DNA of 64,000 nucleotides. It comes from Litorilinea aerophila. Its GTDB lineage: Bacteria; Chloroflexota; Anaerolineae; Caldilineales; Caldilineaceae. Of the stretch, positions 49,776 to 57,169 are shown piece by piece. The stretch spans positions 51,731 through 115,730 of the forward strand of contig NZ_VIGC02000020.1 in the NCBI RefSeq assembly GCF_006569185.2, in the 5' to 3' direction. Under the pieces are notes generated by a model that did not search any database, was not told where the DNA came from, and worked only from the letters and a program-made list of their open reading frames with translations. The translations under genes were made by a program, and so were the position numbers. Numbering within the stretch: the stretch's first letter is position 1; each line of letters begins with the position of its first letter.

Positions 49776-50837
49776 ATGCGTGTCGAAGAACTGGATACAC
49801 CCGTTTTGACCATTGACCTGGATGCCCTGGAAGAAAACCTGGACCGCTATCAGCACTATTTCAACCAGCACGGCATCGGCCTGCGCCCCCACATCAAGAC
49901 CCACAAGACCCTGGCCGTAGCCCGCATGCAGATGGACCGGGGCGCCATCGGCCTGACCTGCCAGAAGATCGGCGAGGCCGAGGTGCTGGTCTCCGGCGGC
50001 CTGGCGGTAGACATCCTCATTCCCTACAACATCATCGGCAAGCAGAAGCTGGAGCGCCTCTGCGCGCTGGCCCGCCAGACCACCATCACCGTGGCCGCGG
50101 ACTCGGCCTACACGGTCAACGGCCTCTCTGAAGCCGCCAGCGCGGAAGGGGTCACCCTGGGCGTGGTGGTGGAGATCGAGACCGGCCAGGAACGCACCGG
50201 CACCATCACGCCCGAGCAGACCCTGGCCCTGGCCCAGCTCATCGACCGTTCCCCCGGCCTGGAGTTCCGGGGCATCATGGGCTTCCCCACGCCGCCTGAA
50301 ACCCGTCCCCTGATCCAGGAAACCCTGGCCCTCCTGGATCGCCACGGCCTGCCCCACCCCATGGTCAGCGGCGGCAGCACCAAGTACGCGCTGCAGGCCC
50401 ACCTGATCCCGGAGCTGACCGAATACCGGATCGGCGAATACCCGGTGGGGGGGTATGGCCACCTCCTGGCCGGCCGCCACACCCTGGAGCAGTGCGCGCT
50501 GCGGGTCATCGCCACCGTGGTCAGCCGACCCACCGAGGGCCGGGCCATCCTGGACGCCGGCAGCAAGACCATGAGCGCATCCACCCTGGAGACCGAACGG
50601 GGCACCAGCATTGGCTACATTGTGGAATACCCGGACGCCCATTTCTATGGCTTCTCCGAGGAACACGGCCACGTGGACGTTTCGGCCTGTGCCCGCAAGC
50701 CGGAGATCGGCGAGCGAGTCCAGGTGCTGCCGGTCCACCCATGCCCCTGCGTCAACGAGCACAACGAGATCGTAGCGGTACGCCAGGGCCGGGTGGAGGC
50801 CATCTGGCCCGTCTATGCCCGAGGTAAAATTCGATAA
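49776..50837 (+). CDS. D-threonine aldolase-like PLP enzyme (alanine racemase fold type III)
   Basis: A 353-residue enzyme with N-terminal alanine-racemase-type barrel and C-terminal beta domain. The PLP Lys is in GLRPHIKTHKTLAVARMQMD. Typical following blocks are GLTCQKIGEAEVLVSGGL, VEIETGQERTGTITPEQ and VSGGSTKYALQA. The C-terminal metal site of D-threonine aldolases is suggested by FSEEHGHVDVSACARKP and LPVHPCPCVNEHNEIV (His and Cys ligands). Members cleave D-3-hydroxyamino acids to glycine and an aldehyde, or dehydrate them. It follows the dehydratase by 67 bp and precedes the lactonase-like gene by 10 bp, so it is in an operon with sugar-acid enzymes; this combination is worth noting. 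Confidence 0.88.
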   Translation: MRVEELDTPVLTIDLDALEENLDRYQHYFNQHGIGLRPHIKTHKTLAVARMQMDRGAIGLTCQKIGEAEVLVSGGLAVDILIPYNIIGKQKLERLCALARQTTITVAADSAYTVNGLSEAASAEGVTLGVVVEIETGQERTGTITPEQTLALAQLIDRSPGLEFRGIMGFPTPPETRPLIQETLALLDRHGLPHPMVSGGSTKYALQAHLIPELTEYRIGEYPVGGYGHLLAGRHTLEQCALRVIATVVSRPTEGRAILDAGSKTMSASTLETERGTSIGYIVEYPDAHFYGFSEEHGHVDVSACARKPEIGERVQVLPVHPCPCVNEHNEIVAVRQGRVEAIWPVYARGKIR

Positions 50838-50847
50838 GGAGGGATCC

Positions 50848-51714
50848 ATGGCTGGCCAGGGCGTTTCTCCACCGGTGGTGGATACCCATGTCCACATTTG
50901 GGCCATCGACCCACCCCGCTATCCGGTGGGGCCTACGGCGCCCGGCTGGAAGACCCTGCCCGATGAACCAGGAACGGCAGAGGAGCTCCTGGCCGAGATG
51001 GACGCCAACGGCGTGGACTGGGCTGTGCTGGTGCAGACCAGCTGGTCTACCTGGGATAACGGCTACATCGCCGATTCGGTGGCTCGCTATCCCCACCGGT
51101 TTGTTGGGCATGGGCTCATCGATCCCCAGGATCCGAACAACGCCTCCCAGGCCCGCTATTGGGTGAAGGAGCGGGGGCTGGCAGGCTTCCGCTTTCACCC
51201 CATGTACTACCCCGGGCAGAAGATCCTGCTGACGCCGGAGAACGGCCCCCTGTGGGAAGAGATCGCGGCGCTGGATGTGGTGATACAGTTTCACCTGCGC
51301 GCAGCCGATGCGGATCAGGTCGCGGCGATTGCCCGGCGCTACCCCCATCTCCGGCTGATCGTGGATCACATGGGCTATCCGGAGGTGGATGCCGGCATGG
51401 AGGCCTTTCGGCCCATCCTGGAGCTGGCCCGCTACGAAAATGTCTACATCAAGCTATCCGACATCAAGGGACGCTCCCGGCAGCCCTTCCCTTTTCCCGA
51501 TGTCCATCCCTACATCCGTGCCCTGTTGGATGCCTTCGGCGCGGATCGGGCTGTCTGGGGCACCGGGTACCCAGGCCACCATCGTCTCAGGCACAACTGG
51601 CTCACCCTGGCGGATGAGCTGCGCCTGATTCGGGAAGGGCTGCCGTTCCTGTCCGAGGCGCAGCGGGAGCGGATACTCGGGGGCACGGCCGTGGAGCTTT
51701 GGGGCCTGGGCTAG
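50848..51714 (+). CDS. Amidohydrolase-family (COG3618-like) sugar lactonase
   Basis: A 288-residue TIM-barrel hydrolase. The metal-binding His-x-His is in VVDTHVHIWAID, then AGFRFHPMYYPGQKIL, DVVIQFHLRAADADQVAAIA, RLIVDHMGYPEVDAG, KLSDIKGRSRQPFPFPD, and the terminal Asp position region GADRAVWGTGYPGHH, where the usual WGSDYP Asp appears as Thr-Gly. Relatives are L-fuconolactonase, rhamnonolactonase and 2-pyrone-4,6-dicarboxylate lactonase. The ATG at 50848 follows AAGGAGG; the open frame to 50815 overlaps the preceding gene. The changed Asp position makes catalysis uncertain. Third gene of the dehydratase operon, convergent with the beta-propeller gene. Confidence 0.82.
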   Translation: MAGQGVSPPVVDTHVHIWAIDPPRYPVGPTAPGWKTLPDEPGTAEELLAEMDANGVDWAVLVQTSWSTWDNGYIADSVARYPHRFVGHGLIDPQDPNNASQARYWVKERGLAGFRFHPMYYPGQKILLTPENGPLWEEIAALDVVIQFHLRAADADQVAAIARRYPHLRLIVDHMGYPEVDAGMEAFRPILELARYENVYIKLSDIKGRSRQPFPFPDVHPYIRALLDAFGADRAVWGTGYPGHHRLRHNWLTLADELRLIREGLPFLSEAQRERILGGTAVELWGLG

Positions 51715-51727
51715 GTACGCGGCCCCA

Positions 51728-52429
51728 TCACAGCCAGATGCGTACCACCCACCCCGATGTGGCGTCGCAGTAGAGCAGATCCTGGCCGAAGATGGAGAGC
51801 CCGTGGGGTTCGGGTAGGGAGGCGGGCACGTCGATCCGGTCCAGGACGCGGCCATCGTGCAGGTCCAGCTTGACGATGGTCCGCTCACTGGTGTGGACCA
51901 CCCAGATCCCGTCCGCCACCCGCACCACCCCGTGGGCCCGGCCGTAGGGCAGGGGAAGCACCTGTTGTACGCTCCAGTCGGCGATGCGCACTTTGGTGAG
52001 GGTCTGGCTCTTGAGGGTGGTGAGCCACAGCACGCCCTCTTCATAGCGGTCATACTCCAGGCCGTGGGTGCCGCCACCGCCCGGCAGGGGATAGCGGGCC
52101 AGGGTGGCGCCGCTGGCCGGATCCACCTGAAGGATTTCGCCCGTGCCTGCCTGGGCATCGGTGGGGCGGGGCAGGCGCCAGAGGGTGGCCGGGCCGTTGG
52201 CGGCCAGCCACAGCGTGCCCCCGCCGAAGGTCAGGCCGCTGGTATTGGACGACTCGGTGGGAATGTCCCGCACCAGCCGGGTCACGCCGTATTCGTTGGG
52301 GTTCTCCAGTTCGATCAGGGCCACCCGGTCGGTGATCTGGTCCACGATCCACAGACCCTCGTCGGTGACCTGGAGGCCGTTGGGGACGCTGTACGGCGCG
52401 CGAAACCACGCCTCGATCTTCCTCGCCAT
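51728..52429 (-). CDS. Beta-propeller protein (SMP-30/NHL-like)
   Basis: A 233-residue protein composed of repeated four-strand blades: VPNGLQVTDEGLWIVDQITD, SGLTFGGGTLWLAANGPATL, THGLEYDRYEEGVLWLTTL, AHGVVRVADGIWVVHTSERT and PHGLSIFGQDLLYCDATSGW. Each repeat has a small-residue turn then a Trp/Leu-rich strand. This is the pattern of lactonase/gluconolactonase-like or virginiamycin B lyase-like propellers, though shorter than either full family. No signal peptide. It lies downstream of the LDH2-type gene on the same strand (127 bp, with an inverted repeat between), so a sugar-lactone or sugar-acid step is possible. Function unproven. Confidence 0.75.
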   Translation of the reverse strand: MARKIEAWFRAPYSVPNGLQVTDEGLWIVDQITDRVALIELENPNEYGVTRLVRDIPTESSNTSGLTFGGGTLWLAANGPATLWRLPRPTDAQAGTGEILQVDPASGATLARYPLPGGGGTHGLEYDRYEEGVLWLTTLKSQTLTKVRIADWSVQQVLPLPYGRAHGVVRVADGIWVVHTSERTIVKLDLHDGRVLDRIDVPASLPEPHGLSIFGQDLLYCDATSGWVVRIWL

Positions 52430-52474
52430 TGGGTTCGCTCCTTGGGATAGAAGGACGGGGGACGGACGACCGAG

Positions 52475-52551
52475 GACCAGGGACGAAAGACCAGGGACCG
52501 AAGACGGGCCCGGTACGGACGCGCCTCCGCCTTCGTCTTTCGTCCCTGGTC
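52475..52551. repeat. 17-bp perfect inverted repeat between the LDH2 and propeller genes
   Basis: GACCAGGGACGAAAGAC (52475-52491) and its exact complement GTCTTTCGTCCCTGGTC (52535-52551) flank 43 bp of GC-rich sequence. The left arm is followed by a shifted partial copy, CCAGGGACCGAAGAC. In RNA this would be a long stem at the start of the propeller leader, possibly controlling expression between the two genes. Confidence 0.6.
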
Positions 52552-52555
52552 TTCC

Positions 52556-53602
52556 TCACGCCAGGCTGGGCACCGGCACGCCCAGACTGGCGGCTGTGGC
52601 GCAGATTTCCTCCCAGGTGGTCTCCTCCAGCGGAATTCCTTCGGCCTCCCGCTGGCGCCGGCGCTCCTCCTCGATCTCGCCGGGCACGTAAATCTTGTCC
52701 ACGCCAGGCAAGGTGGGCGACGACTTGACCCACTCCACCAGGGTTTTGACTTCCCGCTTGAACTCCGCGGGGTCGATGAAGCTCTCGATCCGGATGGCCA
52801 GGGCCAGGTAGCCACTGCCTCCCCGGGTGGGCTGGGCCGCGCTACAGCCAGCCCAGGAGAGGCCGCCGGCAATGGCGTCGATCATCATGGCCAGGCCGAA
52901 GCCCTTGTAGCCGAAGGGGCCGCCCAACGGTAACATGGCCACGTCGCCATCCCGGAAGAGGTTGGGGTCGGTGACCGGGTTGCCGTGGCGGTCGATGAGC
53001 CAGCCTTCGGGCAGGGGCAGGCCCCGGGCCCGTTGCACGTCCACCTTGCCGCCGGCGGCCACGCTGGTGGTGATGTCCAGCATCAGGGGCGGGCCATCCC
53101 CCCGGGGGACGCTGATGGCGATGGGGTTCGGTGGGAGGCGCCGGGCCACGCCGCCGAAGGGCGCGGTGAAGCGTGCGCCGCCGTTGAGCATCAGGATACC
53201 GATACAGTCCTGTTCCGCGGCCATGGGCGGGAAGGCCCCCAGCCGGCCGATGTGGCCGGAGTGGTGGACGGCCACAGCGCCGAAGGTGTGCTGTTGGGCC
53301 CGCTGGATGGCCATCTCCATGGCCTGGTAGCAGAGGACGATGCCGAAGCTGCGGTTGGCGTCGATGACCAGGGAGGCGGGCGTCTCCCGCACCACCCGGT
53401 GCTGGCCCACCGGCCGCAGGTCGCCTGCCTGCAGGCTGCGCACATAGCCCGGGATGCGGATGATGCCGTGGGAGTCGTGGCCCACCAGGTTGGACTCCAC
53501 CAGATGGTCGATGGCGATCTGGGCCTGGTCCGTGGGCAGCCCGGCCGCCTCGAAGATGGCGCGGCCAAAGTCTTGCATCATGGAGGGTGGTATGGTTGGC
53601 AT
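52556..53602 (-). CDS. Malate/L-lactate/ureidoglycolate dehydrogenase family (LDH2) oxidoreductase
   Basis: A 348-residue NAD(P)-dependent oxidoreductase of the LDH2/MDH2 fold, not of the Rossmann type. Conserved blocks: AIDHLVESNLVGHDSHGIIR, RSFGIVLCYQAMEMAIQRAQ, FGAVAVHHSGHIGRLGAFPP (catalytic His), FTAPFGGVARRLPPNPIAIS, PPLMLDITTSVAAGGKV, GPFGYKGFGLAMMIDAIAG. Members oxidise malate, lactate, ureidoglycolate, 2,3-diketogulonate or sugar acids. The TTG-like region before M1 offers no better start. It is co-directional with the propeller gene, and opposite the sugar-acid operon across 13 bp. A role in the same catabolism is plausible. Confidence 0.88.
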   Translation of the reverse strand: MPTIPPSMMQDFGRAIFEAAGLPTDQAQIAIDHLVESNLVGHDSHGIIRIPGYVRSLQAGDLRPVGQHRVVRETPASLVIDANRSFGIVLCYQAMEMAIQRAQQHTFGAVAVHHSGHIGRLGAFPPMAAEQDCIGILMLNGGARFTAPFGGVARRLPPNPIAISVPRGDGPPLMLDITTSVAAGGKVDVQRARGLPLPEGWLIDRHGNPVTDPNLFRDGDVAMLPLGGPFGYKGFGLAMMIDAIAGGLSWAGCSAAQPTRGGSGYLALAIRIESFIDPAEFKREVKTLVEWVKSSPTLPGVDKIYVPGEIEEERRRQREAEGIPLEETTWEEICATAASLGVPVPSLA

Positions 53603-53644
53603 GGGGAGCGCTCCTGTCAGGTCGCTGAAGATTGAGCGTGGATA

Positions 53645-54121
53645 TTAAATCAGCTCATCTAAAAACTGGAGCAGCCGACTCAGTTGCTGGTGATAGATAT
53701 CACGAAGCAGCAGGGCTTTCCGGTAGACGAGCATGAGCCGTTCCGGGTCGATGGTCATGGTGTAGGCGTGACGAAAGAGGTGTCGAAATCGCCGTAGCTC
53801 GTACAATGCCTCGTACATGCCGTCATCGATGACTGCAGGTCGCAGGGGAGTGAGGTCCAGCCGCATCCTATCGAGAAGTTGGGAATGCCATCGACCTCGT
53901 GGATCGAGCTGATTCTCAAAGGTCCTGGCAATATTGAGAAAGATGTTCTCAAAGGCGTTGTAGAGATTGTGCAAGCGATAGGCCAGCGTAATCTGGGCGC
54001 GTTCATCCTCCAGGACGTTTTCACCCTCCTGGAAGAGCCGATCCATGGCACTGTAGATTTCATCGATGGCCTCCAGATCCTTACGGATGCTGGCGATCAG
54101 GACCACAATCGGTTCGTTCAT
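53645..54121 (-). CDS. hepT: HepT-like toxin (HEPN RNase)
   Basis: A 158-residue all-helical HEPN protein. The diagnostic RX4HXY motif is RHLFRHAY, inside LRRFRHLFRHAYTMTIDPER. In MntA/HepT systems this motif is the RNase active site, and its Tyr is the target of AMP addition by the antitoxin. The other helices carry LAYRLHNLYNAFENIFLNIA, typical of HEPN dimers. It is longer than many HepT proteins (about 110-140). The start codon overlaps the 3' end of the nucleotidyltransferase gene by 41 bp, giving tight coupling. The HEPN family assignment is firm; activity as a toxin is inferred from family and neighbour. Confidence 0.85.
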   Translation of the reverse strand: MNEPIVVLIASIRKDLEAIDEIYSAMDRLFQEGENVLEDERAQITLAYRLHNLYNAFENIFLNIARTFENQLDPRGRWHSQLLDRMRLDLTPLRPAVIDDGMYEALYELRRFRHLFRHAYTMTIDPERLMLVYRKALLLRDIYHQQLSRLLQFLDELI

Positions 54122-54500
54122 AGATCAGAGCTCCGTATCTCTGCACCTCGGACCGGATGGGTTCGACCAGCGGCCGCACGTCGCAGTCCCGGCCCAGCCG
54201 CTGTTCCAGTGCGCGCCAGAACCTGCTTTCGGCTTCCAACGACTGGCATTCCACGGCCAGGTCGATGTCCGAGTGGGGGCCAAAACAGCCCGGCCTGCAA
54301 ATGGAGCCATACAGCCAGACCCGCTGCACCTCCGGGTGGTCGGGGGCAATCTCGGCCACGGCCCGGCGCACCTGTTCCAACCAGTACAGCCGTTCCGTTT
54401 CGAGGGCGTGGCGTCTGGCTTCGGTCCGCTCCTTGAGCCAGGCCCGGGCGATTTTGATTTGCCTTTCTGGATGTTGGGTGTCACCTGCTGCTTCCGTCAT
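54081..54500 (-). CDS. mntA: MntA-like nucleotidyltransferase antitoxin
   Basis: A 139-residue minimal nucleotidyltransferase. The catalytic signature is VWLYGSICRPGCFGPHSDID, with the GSx10DxD Asp pair in SDIDLAVE. A Glu/Arg-rich helix precedes it (EARRHALETERLYWLEQVRR). The family attaches AMP groups to HepT Tyr and so neutralises the HEPN RNase. The ATG at 54500 is preferred over 54623 because the upstream part overlaps the aminotransferase gene and has no family similarity. Its start lies 7 bp after the aminotransferase stop, so the pair may be read from that upstream gene's promoter. Confidence 0.87.
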   Translation of the reverse strand: MTEAAGDTQHPERQIKIARAWLKERTEARRHALETERLYWLEQVRRAVAEIAPDHPEVQRVWLYGSICRPGCFGPHSDIDLAVECQSLEAESRFWRALEQRLGRDCDVRPLVEPIRSEVQRYGALIYERTDCGPDRQHP

Positions 54501-54507
54501 GGCCCCA

Positions 54508-55704
54508 TTATAGCACTTCTTGCTTCCCACGCCGGGCCACCTCTCCCATGGCCAGCAACCGCTCCCCGGCCTCCCGCAGGGTCTCCAGCCGTTTGGGGAA
54601 GGCAAAGCGCACCCGACCTTCACCGTGGCCGGGTGTGGAATAGAAGCTGCCCATGGGCACCACCGCCACGCCCACTTCCCGGGTCATCCACAGGGAGAAG
54701 TCCATGGGCGCCCACCGGGCCTGGGGAATGGGCAGTTGCGTGTAGTCCGCGACGGTGTAGTAGGCCCCTTCTGGCTGGAGGGCCAGGAAGCCCGCCTCTT
54801 CCAGGTAGCCCAACATGACATCCCGCCGTCGGTGATAGTCCCGGGTCATCTCCGCGTAGTAGCTCTCTGGCAGCTCCAGCGCGGCCAGGGCCGCGGCCTG
54901 CAGGGGCGTGGGCGCGCAGATGGTCAGGTAGTCGTGCGCGCTGTGGACCGCTTTGGCCAGGGAGGTGGGGGCGATGACGTAGCCCAGCCGCCAGCCGGTG
55001 ACGGCGTAGGTCTTGCCCAGGCCACTCACCGTGATGGTCCGCTCCCGCAGGGGCTCCAGGCTGCCCGGCGAAACGTGAACCCGCCCGTCGTACAGGATGC
55101 GGTCGTAGATCTCGTCGGTGATGAGCACCAGGTCGTGGCGGACCACCAGCTCTGTCAGTCCGGCCAGCTCCTCGGCATCGAAGACCCGGCCCGTGGGATT
55201 GTGGGGGGTGTTGAGGATCAGGGCGCGCGTCCGCGGGGTGATGGCCGCGGCGATGCGCTCGGGATCCAGTCGGTAGCCCGGCGGCTCCAGGGGCACCGAC
55301 ACCGGGGTGGCGTTGACGAAGATGGCCGCGGGGCGGAAGTTCTCGTGGGCCGGCTCGATGATGAGGATCTCGTCGCCGGGGTTGAGCACGGCCGTCTCCG
55401 CCACCACGATGCCTTCGGTCACGCCGCAGGTGACGGTGACATGGACGTCAGGATCCACGGTCCAGCCCAGACGGGCGCTGTAGATCTGGGCCAGCTTCTC
55501 CCGCAGGGGTGGATAGCCCCAGGTGACGGTATACTGGTTCAACCCCTGCTGGATGGCCTGGATGGCCGCCTGGAGCACCGGCTCCGGCGGGTCAAAGTCC
55601 GGGTAGCCCTGGCTCAGGTTGATGGCGCCGTGGGCCATAGCATGGCGGGTCATTTCCCGGATGGTGGACTCGCCGAAGCGGGCGAGGCGGGCGGCGGGCT
55701 GCAT
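54508..55704 (-). CDS. Class I/II aminotransferase (PLP-dependent)
   Basis: A 398-residue fold-type I enzyme. Visible markers: GAINLSQGYPDFDPPEPV, NQYTVTWGYPPLREKLAQIY, VTCGVTEGIVVAETAVLNPG, NTPHNPTGRVFDAEEL (Asn), LITDEIYDRILYDG (Asp/Tyr), the PLP Lys in VSGLGKTYAVTGWRLGYVI, and the substrate-carboxylate Arg near VRFAFPKRLETL. It resembles the methionine/kynurenine-type (YbdL-like) group. The ATG at 55704 follows AAAGGAGG; eight upstream codons lack support. It is followed 7 bp later by mntA and lies 59 bp after the PIG-L deacetylase gene. Confidence 0.9.
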   Translation of the reverse strand: MQPAARLARFGESTIREMTRHAMAHGAINLSQGYPDFDPPEPVLQAAIQAIQQGLNQYTVTWGYPPLREKLAQIYSARLGWTVDPDVHVTVTCGVTEGIVVAETAVLNPGDEILIIEPAHENFRPAAIFVNATPVSVPLEPPGYRLDPERIAAAITPRTRALILNTPHNPTGRVFDAEELAGLTELVVRHDLVLITDEIYDRILYDGRVHVSPGSLEPLRERTITVSGLGKTYAVTGWRLGYVIAPTSLAKAVHSAHDYLTICAPTPLQAAALAALELPESYYAEMTRDYHRRRDVMLGYLEEAGFLALQPEGAYYTVADYTQLPIPQARWAPMDFSLWMTREVGVAVVPMGSFYSTPGHGEGRVRFAFPKRLETLREAGERLLAMGEVARRGKQEVL

Positions 55705-55763
55705 GGCACCTCCTTTTGTGGCGCTCAAAGTGGCAACTCAGTCCGACGATTCAATGGGACGAC

Positions 55764-56615
55764 TCAATGGGATGATTGCTCTGATACGCTTGCGCTGAAG
55801 AAAGGGAAGAGCCGCCGCATGGCCTCCGGCGTCAGCGGCGCACCATATTCGCACGCCTCGAAGGCTTCGGCGTACTGCACCCGGCGCCCCTGCTCCTCGC
55901 CGTAGAGGGCCACCAGTTTCTCCCGATACAGGTCCGCAATCTGGCGGAAGCGCCCCTCCCGCCGGGCCCGAAGCCACTGTCGCCGCTCGGCCGGGGTGGC
56001 CGGCACTTCGTCCAGGTAGCCGCCGTTGTAGGGCAGCCACTCATACATCTGGGACTCGTGGCAGTGGAGGGCGTCGAACTTGGCCTCGATGACCTCGTCG
56101 ATGGCCACCACCACGTCCGCCTGGAAGGGGTAGGGCTTCTGGAAATGGTCCCAGGTATGCACGATGACGGGCATGGCGCGCAGGTGGGGCACATGGGAGA
56201 CCACGTTGGGCACCGTCACCATGTAGGAGGCGTCCTGGACCAGCTGGGAGGCGTAACGGTGGTCCGGGTGATAGTCGTTGGGGCGGTGGACTGTGATCAG
56301 GTCGGGCTGGAACTCCCGGATGATGGCGATCACCAGGTTGCGATTTTCCAGGGTGGGCAGCAGGGCGCCGTCGTGGATGTCCAGGGTGATGTACTCCGCG
56401 CCCAGACAGCGGCCCGCGGCGGCTGCTTCCTGGCGGCGGCGCCAGGCCAGGGGCGCGCCGCCCATCTCGTGGTGGCCGGCGTCGCCGTTGGTCAGGCTGA
56501 CCATCTTCACCACGTGGCCCCGCCGGCTGTAGAGGGCTGCCAGCCCACCGGCGGCAAAGTCGGGATCGTCCGGATGGGCGCCAAAGATGAGCAGTCGCAA
56601 GGGTTGGTCCGTCAT
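55764..56615 (-). CDS. PIG-L/LmbE-family Zn-dependent N-deacetylase
   Basis: A 283-residue deacetylase. Family motifs are LLIFGAHPDDPDFAAGGLAA (metal-binding His-x-x-Asp-Asp), MVSLTNGDAGHHEMGG, LITVHRPNDYHPDHRYASQL (second His pair) and KFDALHCHESQMYEW. Members remove acetyl groups from N-acetylglucosamine-containing lipids, mycothiol and bacillithiol precursors or chitobiose. The ATG at 56615 follows GGAGGAGG at good spacing. The frame extending to 56900 reads through the tandem repeat array and is rejected. nagA and nagB lie just beyond that array, so an amino-sugar link is plausible. Confidence 0.9.
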   Translation of the reverse strand: MTDQPLRLLIFGAHPDDPDFAAGGLAALYSRRGHVVKMVSLTNGDAGHHEMGGAPLAWRRRQEAAAAGRCLGAEYITLDIHDGALLPTLENRNLVIAIIREFQPDLITVHRPNDYHPDHRYASQLVQDASYMVTVPNVVSHVPHLRAMPVIVHTWDHFQKPYPFQADVVVAIDEVIEAKFDALHCHESQMYEWLPYNGGYLDEVPATPAERRQWLRARREGRFRQIADLYREKLVALYGEEQGRRVQYAEAFEACEYGAPLTPEAMRRLFPFFSASVSEQSSH

Positions 56616-56637
56616 TGATTCCTCCTCCCGTGTGCTG

Positions 56638-57160
56638 GCGACAGATGGGCCACTGCGAGCGGCGCCTACAACGTGGCATCGGTTCCCGTAGGGGCGGGGC
56701 TTGCCCCGCCCGCCTGATGCCGGACCCCAGGTGGATGAAGGGGCGGCGACAGATGGGCCACTGCGAGCGGCGCCTACAACGTGGCATCGGTTCCCGTAGG
56801 GGCGGGCCTCCGTGCCCGCCCGCCCGACGTCGGACCCCAGGCGGATGAAGGGGGGGCGACAGATGCGCCGCTGCGAGCGGCGCCTACGACGTGGCACCAA
56901 TTCCCGCAGGGGCGGGCCTCCGTGCCCGCCCGCCTGACGTCGGACCCCAGGCGGATGAAGGGGGGCGACAGATGCGCCGCTGTGAGCGGCGCCTACGACG
57001 TGGCACCAATTCCCGCAGGGGCAGGCCTCCGTGCCCGCCCGCCTGACGTCGGACCCCAGGCGGATGAAGGGGGGCGACAGATGCGCCGCTGCGAGCGGCG
57101 CCTACGACGTGGCCCCAATTCCCGTAGAGGCGGGCCCCTATGCCCGCCCGTTGTTGCTAA
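56638..57160. repeat. Tandem array of a ~109-bp palindromic unit, about 4.8 copies
   Basis: Units begin GCGACAGATG at 56638, 56746, 56856, 56965 and 57074, with periods of 108-110 bp; the last is truncated after GCCCGCCCG. Each unit has two hairpins: one around GCGCCGCT and AGCGGCGC, the other with arms GGGCGGGC and GCCCGCCC, joined by ACGTGGCACCAATTCCCG, and ends CAGGCGGATGAAGGGG. Later copies resemble each other most, suggesting stepwise duplication. The array fills the gap between the PIG-L and nagB genes. It has no spacers of CRISPR type. A single related copy lies at 32457. Confidence 0.9.
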
Positions 57161-57169
57161 AGCCGGCGT

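Noticed and set aside
54501..54623. N-terminal extension of the nucleotidyltransferase
   Set aside because: It overlaps the aminotransferase 3' end in another frame; the MntA family begins near the ATG at 54500.
56616..56900. N-terminal extension of the PIG-L deacetylase
   Set aside because: It is translated from the tandem repeat array; the ATG at 56615 has GGAGGAGG at the right distance.
56638..57160. Possible CRISPR array or coding repeat
   Set aside because: Units are adjacent without variable spacers, and no frame is kept over successive copies because the period is not a multiple of three throughout.
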